Shown: in pieces, positions 24,600 to 32,287 of the stretch | Layout: every line of letters begins with the position of its first letter | Numbering within the stretch: the stretch's first letter is position 1 | DNA from: DASQFI01 sp035633215 | GTDB taxonomy: Bacteria; Acidobacteriota; Vicinamibacteria; Vicinamibacterales; SCN-69-37 | NCBI GenBank assembly: GCA_035633215.1 | Contig: DASQFI010000004.1 | Span: forward strand, 1-56,212 | Reading direction: 5' to 3' | Length of the DNA: 56,212 nt | Position numbers and translations under genes: made by a program | Notes under the pieces: generated by a model | What the model was told of the DNA's origin: nothing | The model's database searches: none | Seen by the model: the letters and a program-made list of their open reading frames with translations, nothing else

Positions 24600-24604
24600 C
24601 GGCG

Positions 24605-24677
24605 GGAACGGACCTCGCGAGTCATTTCCGCTGAACGGCGCAGCGGGGAAAGGACCTCGGGAGTCGTTTCCGCTGAA
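24605..24677. repeat. two 30-bp direct repeats in the mpl-murB gap
   Basis: 24605-24634 and 24648-24677 share GGACCTCG(C/G)GAGTC(A/G)TTTCCGCTGAA with three differences in 30. They fill most of the mpl-murB gap. The second copy also takes part in the hairpin at 24653-24706. Confidence 0.75.
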
Positions 24678-24706
24678 AAACGCATCAGGACACGACTCCC
24701 GAGGTC
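24653..24706 (-). terminator. hairpin straddling the mpl stop codon
   Basis: A 15-bp perfect stem (24653-24667 with 24692-24706) and a 24-nt loop that contains the mpl stop codon (24685-24687). The outer arm is inside the mpl coding end. On the minus strand it is not followed by a clean U-run, so it may be an attenuator or a processing/stability site between mpl and murB rather than a full terminator. Confidence 0.5.
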
Positions 24707-26100
24707 TTGAGAGCCGCCAGCAGCTTGTCGTGGATGCCGTCGAAGCCGCCATTGGACATGATGACCACCAGGTCGCCGTCGCGGGCCTCGCGCGCCACCA
24801 GCGCGACGATGTCGTCCACCTTCGGCACGTGGCGCACATGTTTCCCGGCCCGCTGCAAGTCATGCACCAATTGATCGATCGAGAGGCGCTCCTGTTCGGG
24901 CAACGTCGATCGGAACACGGCCGCCAGAATGATCTCGTCGGCTTCAGTGTCGGCGAACGCGCGCGCGAAGTCGTCCTGAAAGATCCGCCGGCAGGACGTG
25001 GCCGATCGCGGCTCGAAGATCGCCCAGATTCGCCGGTCCGGGTACGACCAGCGGACGGCCTTCAGCGTCTCGCGAATCGCGGTGGGATGGTGCGCGAAGT
25101 CATCGAACACCGACACGCCACGCTCGGTGCCGCGCAGCTCGAGGCGACGCCGCACCCCCTGAAACCCCTTCAACGCGCGAATCATCTCTTCGGCCGACAG
25201 CCCGGTGGCCCGGCCGACCGCGAGTGCCGCCAGGGCGTTCTGGACGTTGTGCGAGCCAATCAACGGCATCGTCACGTGGCCGAGTTGCTCGCCGCGCGCC
25301 GTCAGCTCGAACGTCATCCGGTGCCCGTCAGGCCGGATCTCGCTCGCGCGCCAATCGGCGTCCGGCGCGAGGCCGAACGTCTCGACGGGGCATCGGGCCA
25401 GCGCCGCGAGATCGCGTGCCTCCAGGCTGTCGGCGCCGAGGATCAGCCGGCCCGACCGGGGCACGAGGCCCACCAGCCGCCGGAACGCCAGCCGCAGCGC
25501 GTCCATGTCCGGGTAGATATCGGCGTGGTCGTACTCGAGATTGCCGATGACGACGATGTCGGGCAGGTACTTGAGAAACTTGGCGGTCTTGTCGAAGAAG
25601 GCGCTGTCGTACTCGTCGCCTTCGATGACGAAGTCGCGTCCGGACCCCATCCGGTAACTGCTGCCGAAGTTCGTCGAGATTCCCCCGATGAGCACCGTCG
25701 GATCCTGTCCGCACGCGGCAAGCAGCCAGCCGGCGAGCGCGGTCGTCGTGGTCTTGCCGTGGGTGCCGGCGATGACGATTGACCGCGCGCTCCAGAGAAA
25801 ATGCTCGCGGATCGCCTCCGGCATCGACTGAAACCGGATCTTCCGATCGAGCACTTCCTCGAGCTCGGCGTTACCGCGCGAGATGGCGTTGCCGACGATC
25901 ACCGAGTCGAGCACGCCGCTGATGTGCTCGGGCGCGTAGCCGTCAAACGCGCGGATCTGTTCCTTCTCGAGGAACTCGCTCATCGGCGGGTACACGCCGA
26001 CATCCGATCCCTGCACGTCGAAGCCGCGCGCCTTGAGCATCGCGGCCAGCGTCGCCATGCCGGTCCCGCAGATGCCGATGAAATGAATCCGCTTAGTCAC
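24685..26100 (-). CDS. mpl: UDP-N-acetylmuramate:L-alanyl-gamma-D-glutamyl-meso-diaminopimelate ligase
   Basis: 471 aa, GTG start overlapping the ldcA stop by 8 bp. Mur-ligase fold: N-terminal GICGTGMATLAAM, ATP loop AGTHGKTTTT, then GDEYDSAFFDK, NLEYDHADIY and FDDFAHHPTAI. The YPPMS near residue 38, GNAISRGN and DDFAHHPTAI separate Mpl from MurC, which has DDYGHHP. Mpl ligates recycled tripeptide to UDP-MurNAc. Its neighbours ldcA and nagZ act just upstream in the same salvage route, which supports the assignment. Confidence 0.92.
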   Translation of the reverse strand: MTKRIHFIGICGTGMATLAAMLKARGFDVQGSDVGVYPPMSEFLEKEQIRAFDGYAPEHISGVLDSVIVGNAISRGNAELEEVLDRKIRFQSMPEAIREHFLWSARSIVIAGTHGKTTTTALAGWLLAACGQDPTVLIGGISTNFGSSYRMGSGRDFVIEGDEYDSAFFDKTAKFLKYLPDIVVIGNLEYDHADIYPDMDALRLAFRRLVGLVPRSGRLILGADSLEARDLAALARCPVETFGLAPDADWRASEIRPDGHRMTFELTARGEQLGHVTMPLIGSHNVQNALAALAVGRATGLSAEEMIRALKGFQGVRRRLELRGTERGVSVFDDFAHHPTAIRETLKAVRWSYPDRRIWAIFEPRSATSCRRIFQDDFARAFADTEADEIILAAVFRSTLPEQERLSIDQLVHDLQRAGKHVRHVPKVDDIVALVAREARDGDLVVIMSNGGFDGIHDKLLAALKTSGVVS

Positions 26101-27049
26101 TGGCCGCCGCCTCTTCGAACACGAGCCGCGGCGACTCGGGAGACGCGATCACTTTGGTTTGAACGCCGAGCGGCAGGCTGACCAGTGGCGTGATGGTATG
26201 CCCGGACGGAAAGCCGAACACGACCGGCCCGCGAAAGCCGATGATCGCGTCACGCACGGTGTCGCGCGCGGTGACCTTCCCGCCAGGCTCGTCGCAGCGT
26301 GGAAGCTGGCCGAAGACGATGGCGGCCGCCTTCTCGAGCCGGCCGCTGAGCTTGAGCTGCATGAGCATGCGATGCAGCCGGTACGGCCGTTCCGCCACTT
26401 CGTCCAAAAACAGCACGTGGCCAGCCGGTGGCTGAAACGCAAACGGCGTCTCGAACGACGCGAGCAATTGGGTCAGGGTGCCCCCGAAGAGCGGCCCGAC
26501 CGCGATGCCAGGCTGCAGTGTCTCGAGTCCGGCGTGCGACTGATCGCCGAGCGGTTCGGTACTGAGGCTCCGAAGGAATGACACCGGGTCGTAGGCGGCA
26601 GGCCCCTGCGCAAGCCGCCCATCAATCATCGCGCCGTGCACCGACGCGAGCCCCACGACCGCACCAAGAAAACTATGAAGCGAGGTGACGTCGCTGTATC
26701 CGACGAAGGCCGTCCGCGACCGCCGGATCCGCTCGACGTCGATCAACGGCAGCAATTCGACACTGCCATACCCGCCGCGGATGGCAATGACCGCATCGGC
26801 GCCCATCTCGTCGAAGGCGCGCAGGAGCGAGCGCACCCGGACGTCCGGCCGCCCGGCCGTGAGCGCCTGGCGATCGAAGACCGCGTCGTCGTAGACGGGC
26901 TCGAGGCCGATCCGCTTCAGCTCGGCGACGCCTCGTTCGAATTCTTCACGATCGAATCCGCTGGCTGGAGCGACCAGGGCGACGCGGCTGCCGGGTCGAA
27001 CCGGCCGGAACTTGGTGAGTCCGGCGCTGGTGCGCGGCGCTACCGCCAC
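26093..27049 (-). CDS. ldcA: muramoyltetrapeptide (LD-) carboxypeptidase
   Basis: 318 aa from the GTG at 27049, which overlaps the nagZ stop and has GAGGAG upstream. Peptidase family S66: RPGSRVALVAPASG, the nucleophile region IRGGYGSVELLPLID, VGYSDVTSLH, and a C-terminal FGFPSGHTITPLVSLPLG with the catalytic His. It trims the terminal D-Ala from tetrapeptides so that Mpl can reuse the tripeptide. No signal peptide, as expected for a cytoplasmic recycling enzyme. Confidence 0.9.
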   Translation of the reverse strand: MAVAPRTSAGLTKFRPVRPGSRVALVAPASGFDREEFERGVAELKRIGLEPVYDDAVFDRQALTAGRPDVRVRSLLRAFDEMGADAVIAIRGGYGSVELLPLIDVERIRRSRTAFVGYSDVTSLHSFLGAVVGLASVHGAMIDGRLAQGPAAYDPVSFLRSLSTEPLGDQSHAGLETLQPGIAVGPLFGGTLTQLLASFETPFAFQPPAGHVLFLDEVAERPYRLHRMLMQLKLSGRLEKAAAIVFGQLPRCDEPGGKVTARDTVRDAIIGFRGPVVFGFPSGHTITPLVSLPLGVQTKVIASPESPRLVFEEAAASD

Positions 27050-28122
27050 GCAGCCATCTCCTCGGCCACCGCCTGGTGCTCGCGGCACCCGACGACGTCG
27101 AGCGCGACTGGCGTGCGGACGCGCTCACCGAAGAACCGCTCCTTCACCTTTCGCTGACGCGCGAGCGCATCCTCCAGACGTTTCTCTTTCAGCGCTCCAG
27201 TTTCCGCCGCGCGGATGATGCCTTCGATCGCGGCGACCTGCTCCTCCGTCGTCGAGTTGCAGAGCAGCACGGCGTCGTTGCCGGCGGCGAGCGCCTCGAC
27301 GGTCAACTCCGCGAGCGTCTGGCTCGCGCTCACGGCCTTCATGCCGAGATCGTCGCAGAAGACGACGCCCTCGAAGCCGAGCGTGGCCTTCAGCAAATCC
27401 GTGACGACCGCGTTCGAGAGCGAGGCCGGCCGCTCCTCATCCAGCGCCGGCACCAGTACGTGGGCCGTCATCATCGTCGCCACGCGTTCGGTCACCGCGC
27501 GAACGAACGGCACGAGCTCGACGGCCTCGAGCCGCCGCCGATCGTGCTCGACGACAGGCAGCTCCTCGTGGGAGTCGCGGCTGGTGTCGCCGTGTCCCGG
27601 AAAGTGCTTCCCGCACCCCGCGACGCCGGCGCCCTGCAGGCCGCGCAGGACCGCCGCGCCGAGCCGCGCGACATCCTCCGCCCGCTCGGAGAGGGCACGA
27701 TCGCCAATGACGGGGTTGGCGGGATTCGTGTGCACGTCCAGGACCGGCACGTAGTCGAGGTTGATGCCCACCGCGAGCAGTTCTGCGGCCAGCGCGGCGC
27801 CGAACCGTTCTGCGAGACGCTCGTCGCCGCTCCGGCCCAGCGTGATCGCGGGCGGCCATTCCGTGAACGGCGATTTCAGGCGTGCGACGCGGCCGCCTTC
27901 CTGGTCGACGCTGATCCAGAGCGGCCAGTCGCGACGGAGGTCCGCGACCTGGCGGGAAAGCTCGGCGACCTGTCGGGGTTCGGCGACGTTTCTTGCGAAG
28001 TAGATCACGCCGCCGAGATCGAACTCGGCGACCAGGCGTCGCAGATCGTCGGGAGCGTCGTGACCCGTGAAGCCGACGATCGCCAATCGTCCAGCGTGAC
28101 GACGAAGCTCCCGGCGCGACAT
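27040..28122 (-). CDS. nagZ: beta-N-acetylhexosaminidase NagZ (GH3)
   Basis: 360 aa, cytoplasmic. GH3 motifs: ISVDQEGGRVARL (about 69-81), GCGKHFPGHGDTSRDSH with the mobile catalytic His/Asp loop, and CDDLGMKAV with the nucleophile Asp. It removes GlcNAc from anhydro-MurNAc peptides. First gene of the minus-strand recycling operon. TATAAT (minus strand, 28137-28132) ends nine bases before the ATG with no Shine-Dalgarno, suggesting a leaderless mRNA from a -10 box shared with the divergent kinase gene. Confidence 0.93.
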   Translation of the reverse strand: MSRRELRRHAGRLAIVGFTGHDAPDDLRRLVAEFDLGGVIYFARNVAEPRQVAELSRQVADLRRDWPLWISVDQEGGRVARLKSPFTEWPPAITLGRSGDERLAERFGAALAAELLAVGINLDYVPVLDVHTNPANPVIGDRALSERAEDVARLGAAVLRGLQGAGVAGCGKHFPGHGDTSRDSHEELPVVEHDRRRLEAVELVPFVRAVTERVATMMTAHVLVPALDEERPASLSNAVVTDLLKATLGFEGVVFCDDLGMKAVSASQTLAELTVEALAAGNDAVLLCNSTTEEQVAAIEGIIRAAETGALKEKRLEDALARQRKVKERFFGERVRTPVALDVVGCREHQAVAEEMAAWR

Positions 28123-28130
28123 CCGCCCGC

Positions 28131-28140
28131 CATTATAATG
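28131..28140. promoter_or_regulatory. palindromic -10 box shared by nagZ and the GHMP kinase
   Basis: CATTATAATG at 28131-28140 is a perfect palindrome containing a consensus TATAAT on each strand. The plus-strand hexamer (28134-28139) ends six bases before the kinase GTG; the minus-strand one ends nine bases before the nagZ ATG. Only 23 bp separate the two start codons. No TTGACA-like -35 is clear for either. Confidence 0.6.
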
Positions 28141-28145
28141 CGCGC

Positions 28146-29138
28146 GTGCGCATCGACTCGTCTGCGCCCACGCGGATCGATCTCGCGGGCGGCACGTACG
28201 ACATCTGGCCGCTGTATCTTTTTCACGATCGCGCGCAGACGATCAACGCGGCGCTCAGCCTGCGCGCCCGTTGCTCGCTGACGCCGTGCGATGACGGGCG
28301 CGTCGTCCTCGTCTCGGATGATACGGGCGAGTGCGTCGAGGCGGCCGGCCCCGGCGACCTCGACGTCGAGCGGCTGCCGCTCGTCGCGCGTCTCGTGCGT
28401 CACTTCGGGGCGCGCGGCCTCGAAGTGCGCACGAAGTCGGACTCACCCGTCGGCGCCGGCATCGCGGGGTCGTCAGCGATGAACGTCGCCCTGGCCGCGG
28501 CGCTCGCGCGCTGGACCGGGCGGCGGCTGAGCGACGACGAGCTCCTCACGATTGCCATGAACATCGAGGCGCAGGTCATTCGCGTCCCCACCGGCGTGCA
28601 GGACTATCGGCCGGCGCTCTACGGCGGCGTGTCAGCCGTCGAGCTGGACGTCACGGGTGTCCGGCGGACCGCGCTCTCCGTGCCCGTCCGCGATCTGGAA
28701 CAGCGCCTCGTGCTCGCCTACACCGGCGCCTCCCGCAACTCCGGGATCAACAATTGGGATGTGATGGCGCGGCGCATCGGGAACGATCCGATCGTCGTCG
28801 CCGCGTTCGACGGCATTCGCGATGCGGCGATCGGGCTTCGCGAGGCGCTGGAAGCCGGCGACTGGCCCGGCGTCGCCAAACATCTGTCGTGCGAATGGGA
28901 ACATCGAAAACGGCTGGGGCCGACGGTGACCACCGACCGGATCGACGATCTCTTCGCCCGCGCGCGTGAGGCCGGGGCCCTCTCGGGCAAGGTCTGCGGT
29001 GCGGGTGGCGGCGGGTGCCTGTTCTGCCTCGTGTCGCCCGATGACCGATCGAAGGTCTCAACCGCGCTCGCTTCAGCCGGCGCGACCCTGCTGCCCTTCT
29101 CCATCGAATCCGACGGCCTCCGTGTCGTCGAGAGCTGA
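28146..29138 (+). CDS. GHMP-family sugar kinase
   Basis: 330 aa, GTG start. N-terminal APTRIDLAGGTYDIWPLY is typical of D-glycero-D-manno-heptose 7-phosphate kinase-like GHMP kinases; the phosphate loop is SPVGAGIAGSSAMNVALA (about 101-118), and the C-terminal GHMP motif is KVCGAGGGGCLFCLV. It diverges from nagZ and may share its promoter box, so a recycled amino sugar is a tempting substrate; a heptose or fucose-type substrate fits the family equally well. Substrate not determined. Confidence 0.85.
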   Translation: MRIDSSAPTRIDLAGGTYDIWPLYLFHDRAQTINAALSLRARCSLTPCDDGRVVLVSDDTGECVEAAGPGDLDVERLPLVARLVRHFGARGLEVRTKSDSPVGAGIAGSSAMNVALAAALARWTGRRLSDDELLTIAMNIEAQVIRVPTGVQDYRPALYGGVSAVELDVTGVRRTALSVPVRDLEQRLVLAYTGASRNSGINNWDVMARRIGNDPIVVAAFDGIRDAAIGLREALEAGDWPGVAKHLSCEWEHRKRLGPTVTTDRIDDLFARAREAGALSGKVCGAGGGGCLFCLVSPDDRSKVSTALASAGATLLPFSIESDGLRVVES

Positions 29139-29141
29139 GCG

Positions 29142-29381
29142 GTGATGTCGGTGGACGCGCTCGCGGAGATCCGGCGGCTCTACTACAACACAACGAAGAG
29201 CACGATTCAGAAGGACCTGGCCCGCGCGGTCGAGCTGCTCAAGTCGATGCCTGATGAAGACGCCCGGCAGCGTGCCGCCGTCTACATGGACGGACTCTCG
29301 CAGATGCGGTCCGAATGGGGACTGAAGGGCAAAGGGCAGAGGGCAAAGGGCAAAGGAGAGGGGAAAGGGGAAAGGTCGTAG
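29142..29381 (+). CDS. small hypothetical protein with repeat-encoded tail
   Basis: 79 aa in frame (GTG at 29142, ATG at 29145). Residues about 3-60 look genuine (ALAEIRRLYYNTTKSTIQKD, then VELLKSMPDEDARQRAAVYM). The last 20 residues are a Gly/Lys/Arg-rich translation of the AGGGCAA heptamer repeat, which also supplies the stop region. Short, helical and unrecognised. It starts three bases after the GHMP kinase stop, so it is likely co-transcribed. Confidence 0.6.
   Translation: MMSVDALAEIRRLYYNTTKSTIQKDLARAVELLKSMPDEDARQRAAVYMDGLSQMRSEWGLKGKGQRAKGKGEGKGERS
29325..29375. repeat. AGGGCAA-type heptamer repeat, single arm
   Basis: Seven 7-bp words (AGGGCAA, AGGGCAG, AGGGCAA, AGGGCAA, AGGAGAG, GGGAAAG, GGGAAAG). 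The 46 nt at 29325-29370 match 51374-51419 at 45 positions, so this is a dispersed element 22 kb apart. No mirrored arm is present here. It overlaps the 3' end of the small plus-strand gene. Confidence 0.85.
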
Positions 29382-29396
29382 GGCCGGAGGCCGGGC

Positions 29397-30287
29397 CTAC
29401 TGCAGAAATCGCTTGAAGTTGCTCCGGGTGATACGCGCTGATCGTGCGATGCCCGCCTCCCCGAGCATGCGCGCGGGCTTGCCGTTCAACGACCAGACGA
29501 ACGCGCCCGCATCTCCCACCTTGATGCGCAGCTCGCGGAGAGCCTGAATCCGCTGCCGGTCGCCCGGCTCCATGGCTTTTGAAAACGACACCTTTCCGTC
29601 GGCGGCGATCTCGACAAAGCTGGGGGACGTGACTTCGAATTCGAGGGTCAGCGGATCCTGCTGCTGCGGCGTGACGGGCACGGGCGGCGGCGCTTCGGGC
29701 GGCACGACGGTGACGGGTGGCGCGCCGGCAGCCGCTTTCGGATTGGGGGCGGCGGGCGGCGGTGCCGTGCTGGTTGCCGGCGGTCGCGCCTGGAGGGGCG
29801 GTGACGCCGGCGGCGGCGGAGCGGGCGCGGGTGACGCCGGCTGCGTTGTCGGCGCCGGCGTTGCGGTTGCCGACGACGAACGCGTCCACTTCATCCACGC
29901 GAACGCCGCGCCGGTGCCCAGCGCGATGACGGCCAGGACGCCGGCGACCTGCAAGAGCCAAATCGCTCGCTTCTGCCGATCCAGAAACGCGCGATCCTCG
30001 GGGGTCACCTCAGGATGTTCGGTCGCGACCCGCGCGGCCTCGCTCTCGGATCTGGTGATCTCGGCGAGGAACTCCTCGACGGCGGCTTCCGGATCGAGCC
30101 CGACGGCCGTGGCGTAGCTGCGGACGAACGCGCGACTGAAGATGCCGCCAGGGAGACGCGAGAAATCATTCCGCTCGAGCGCCTCGAGCGCGCTCACGGA
30201 GATCTTCGTCGCGACGGCGATGTCGCGCAGGGCGAGGCCGCTCGCTTCACGCGCGCGCTTGAGTTTCGTGCCGAGGGCGTCGGTCAA
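29397..30287 (-). CDS. RodZ-like helix-turn-helix membrane protein
   Basis: 296 aa. N-terminal Xre-type HTH (GTKLKRAREASGLALRDIA, LEALERNDFSRLPGGIFSRAFVRSYA, about 5-75), a single TM at about 112-130 (LLQVAGVLAVIALGTGAAFA), a Pro/Ala-rich periplasmic linker at about 138-210, and a C-terminal DUF4115 beta domain. This is the RodZ layout; RodZ links MreB to the cell-elongation machinery. The start is 7 bp from the thiE stop, so it ends the long minus-strand operon. Confidence 0.85.
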   Translation of the reverse strand: MTDALGTKLKRAREASGLALRDIAVATKISVSALEALERNDFSRLPGGIFSRAFVRSYATAVGLDPEAAVEEFLAEITRSESEAARVATEHPEVTPEDRAFLDRQKRAIWLLQVAGVLAVIALGTGAAFAWMKWTRSSSATATPAPTTQPASPAPAPPPPASPPLQARPPATSTAPPPAAPNPKAAAGAPPVTVVPPEAPPPVPVTPQQQDPLTLEFEVTSPSFVEIAADGKVSFSKAMEPGDRQRIQALRELRIKVGDAGAFVWSLNGKPARMLGEAGIARSARITRSNFKRFLQ

Positions 30288-30294
30288 ATCCCCG

Positions 30295-31002
30295 CTACTC
30301 TAACAAAGGCTCTTCGCGGCCGGGCAAGGATTTGGCGCACGCCGCTCGCAGCGCGGCGACCGCCCGGCGCACGCCCATCGCAAGCGGCGACCGGCCTTCG
30401 GGGAGGAACATCGAGATGGCTGCGACGCCGGCGGCGCCCGCGTCGATGCACATCGCCGCCCGAGCGGGACTGATCCCGCCGATCGCAATCACCGGCGCGC
30501 GGCTCATGGCGACGGCGTCTCGCAGACGGTCCAGCCCGGCCAACTGTTGCGGCGCGACCTTGGTTCCGCCAGCGAACATCGTCCCGAACAACACGTAGTC
30601 CGCACCGGCCTCGCTCGCCGACCGCGCCTCGCCTGCGCTGTGAACGGAGCGGCCGACGGTCCAACCCGCCGGCCCCAACGGGCGCACGCGATCGACCGGG
30701 GGGCCATTCCCGCGGAGATGCACGCCGTGAGCGCCCGCCGCGAGCGCCACGTCCGTGCGATCGTTGACGAGTACCCGCGTGCGCGTGCCGGTCGCGCGTT
30801 CGGACAGCCGCCGCGTCAGATCGGCGAGCGGCCGGCTGTCGAGATCGGATTCGCGCAGTTGAATGACGTCCACGCCGGCCTCGATCGCCTCCTCCAGCCA
30901 CGACTGGAGCGCGGCGACTTCGTCGCGCGCGGTTCGAGCGCCGGGCGCGAGCTGCCTGCGATCCGTGACCAGGTGCACGCACGGGCGCGGCGGCGCGATC
31001 AC
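30295..31002 (-). CDS. thiE: thiamine phosphate synthase
   Basis: 235 aa from the GTG at 31002, which overlaps the stop of the preceding ORF (GTGA). TIM-barrel enzyme joining the thiazole and pyrimidine moieties. Motifs: VHLVTDRR, VDVIQLRESDLDSRPL (RE in place of the usual RxK), VNDRTDVALAAGAHGVHL, a pyrophosphate loop GRSVHSAGEA, ADYVLFGTMFA..TK, and PVIAIGGIS. No other thiamine genes are nearby. A TenI-like role cannot be excluded. Confidence 0.87.
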   Translation of the reverse strand: MIAPPRPCVHLVTDRRQLAPGARTARDEVAALQSWLEEAIEAGVDVIQLRESDLDSRPLADLTRRLSERATGTRTRVLVNDRTDVALAAGAHGVHLRGNGPPVDRVRPLGPAGWTVGRSVHSAGEARSASEAGADYVLFGTMFAGGTKVAPQQLAGLDRLRDAVAMSRAPVIAIGGISPARAAMCIDAGAAGVAAISMFLPEGRSPLAMGVRRAVAALRAACAKSLPGREEPLLE

Positions 31003-31220
31003 GATCGCGGGTGATCCTGGCCGGGGTGGGGCGTTTCTCTCGGGAGCCGGGCGAGGACGGCGTTGGTGAGGTCGCGCAGCCCGGCGATCGCCGTGACGAC
31101 GCCGACGCCCGTGACGCCGCCGCGCACGAACTGGTTGGCCATCAGATCGCCAAGCGCCGGCACGGCGTCCGCGAAGAAATTGCGGTCCCAGAGCGCGGTC
31201 CACGGCGCCATGACGAGCAA
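30999..31220 (-). CDS. small membrane protein; true start unclear
   Basis: 73 aa from the TTG at 31220. The frame stays open and looks coding further upstream (ASEPFIRFVSRLLIAAYLVE, a first TM segment) to about 31304, but holds no ATG, GTG or TTG there. Translation could start at an ATT (31304) overlapping the rnhB stop, or the N-terminus may be damaged. A second TM segment is at VTGVGVVTAIAGL. No known family is assigned. The stop overlaps the thiE GTG. Confidence 0.45.
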   Translation of the reverse strand: MLVMAPWTALWDRNFFADAVPALGDLMANQFVRGGVTGVGVVTAIAGLRDLTNAVLARLPRETPHPGQDHPRS

Positions 31221-31303
31221 GAGCCCCGCCTCGACGAGGTACGCGGCGATCAGAAGACGGGAGACGAAACGGATAAATGGCTCCGACGCGAGTGCGTCAA
31301 TAA

Positions 31304-31930
31304 TCAGTCCGGGATGGTATCAAACAGAGTTGGCGGCCTGAACGTCCGCCGGTGCACCGCCGAGTAGCCGAAGCGGCCGACGGCATCGAGATGCGCGCGC
31401 GTCGCGTAGCCCTTGTGCTGGTCGAAACCGTAGCGCGGATCCTGCACGTGGAGCTCGGCCATCAGCCGATCGCGCGTGACTTTCGCCAGGATCGACGCCG
31501 CGGCGATCGCCGTGGATCGCCGGTCGCCTCCGATCACGGGCCGCTGCGGCATCAGGAGTTCCGGCACGCGAAATCCGTCCACCAGCACGAATCCGGGCAG
31601 CGGGACCAGCGACATGATCGCGTCGCGCATGGCCTGCAGCGACGCGCGGTGAATGTTGAGGCGATCGATTTCCGCGGGCTCGACGATCGACACGTGCCAC
31701 GCGACCGCCGCGCCGCAGATGTCGCCGTAGAGGCCTTCCCGGTCCTGCGCCGTGAGCACCTTCGAATCCGCGACGCCCACGACGTAGCAGTCAGGCCTGA
31801 GGATGACGGCGCCGGCGACCACCGGTCCGGCCAGGCACCCGCGGCCCACCTCGTCCACGCCCGCGACGTGCACATACCCGTAGCGCCGGATCGAATTCTC
31901 GAGAGTGCGCGACGCCCGGGGGCGGGACAC
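31304..31930 (-). CDS. rnhB: ribonuclease HII
   Basis: 208 aa. Removes RNA from RNA-DNA hybrids, mainly single ribonucleotides. Conserved acidic residues in VAGVDEVGRGCLAGPVVAGA (the DE pair), DSKVL, and the later AAASILAKVTRDRLM and HKGYATRAHL motifs typical of RnhB. Normal length. It is 9 bp downstream of rplS in the ribosomal operon, an arrangement (trmD-rplS-rnhB) found across many bacteria. Confidence 0.94.
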   Translation of the reverse strand: MSRPRASRTLENSIRRYGYVHVAGVDEVGRGCLAGPVVAGAVILRPDCYVVGVADSKVLTAQDREGLYGDICGAAVAWHVSIVEPAEIDRLNIHRASLQAMRDAIMSLVPLPGFVLVDGFRVPELLMPQRPVIGGDRRSTAIAAASILAKVTRDRLMAELHVQDPRYGFDQHKGYATRAHLDAVGRFGYSAVHRRTFRPPTLFDTIPD

Positions 31931-31939
31931 GGGAGGTCC

Positions 31940-32287
31940 TTACTGCAACCGCTTCTGTTCCTTCATGCGGGCGGCCTTGCCCTTGAGGTCGCGCAGGAAG
32001 TACAGCTTCGCGCGCCGGACCTTCGCGCCGCGCACGACGTCGATCTTGTCGATCGTCGGCGAATGCAGCGGGAAGATGCGCTCGACGCCCTGGCCGAACG
32101 ACACCTTGCGGACCGTGAAGGTCGCGCGCAACCCGCCGCGGTGCATCCCAATCACCATGCCTTCGAAGATCTGGATGCGCTCCTTGTCGCCCTCGCGCAC
32201 CTTCACGTGCACGCGGACGGTGTCGCCCGACCGCATCAGGGGGCGCTTGACCAGCTGCGCCTGTTCGACCGAATCAATCACTCTCAT
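31940..32287 (-). CDS. rplS: 50S ribosomal protein L19
   Basis: 115 aa from the ATG at 32287, which overlaps the trmD stop (ATGA); the longer frame upstream is not conserved. Typical L19: GDTVRVHVKVREGDKERIQI, FEGMVIGMHRGG, TVRKVSFGQGVERIFPLHSP and VRGAKVRRAKLYFLRDLKGKA. Located at the 30S-50S interface. Confidence 0.96.
   Translation of the reverse strand: MRVIDSVEQAQLVKRPLMRSGDTVRVHVKVREGDKERIQIFEGMVIGMHRGGLRATFTVRKVSFGQGVERIFPLHSPTIDKIDVVRGAKVRRAKLYFLRDLKGKAARMKEQKRLQ

Noticed and set aside
24685..26100. MurC instead of Mpl
   Set aside because: YPPMS, GNAISRGN and DDFAHHPTAI are Mpl signatures, and the neighbours ldcA and nagZ belong to recycling.
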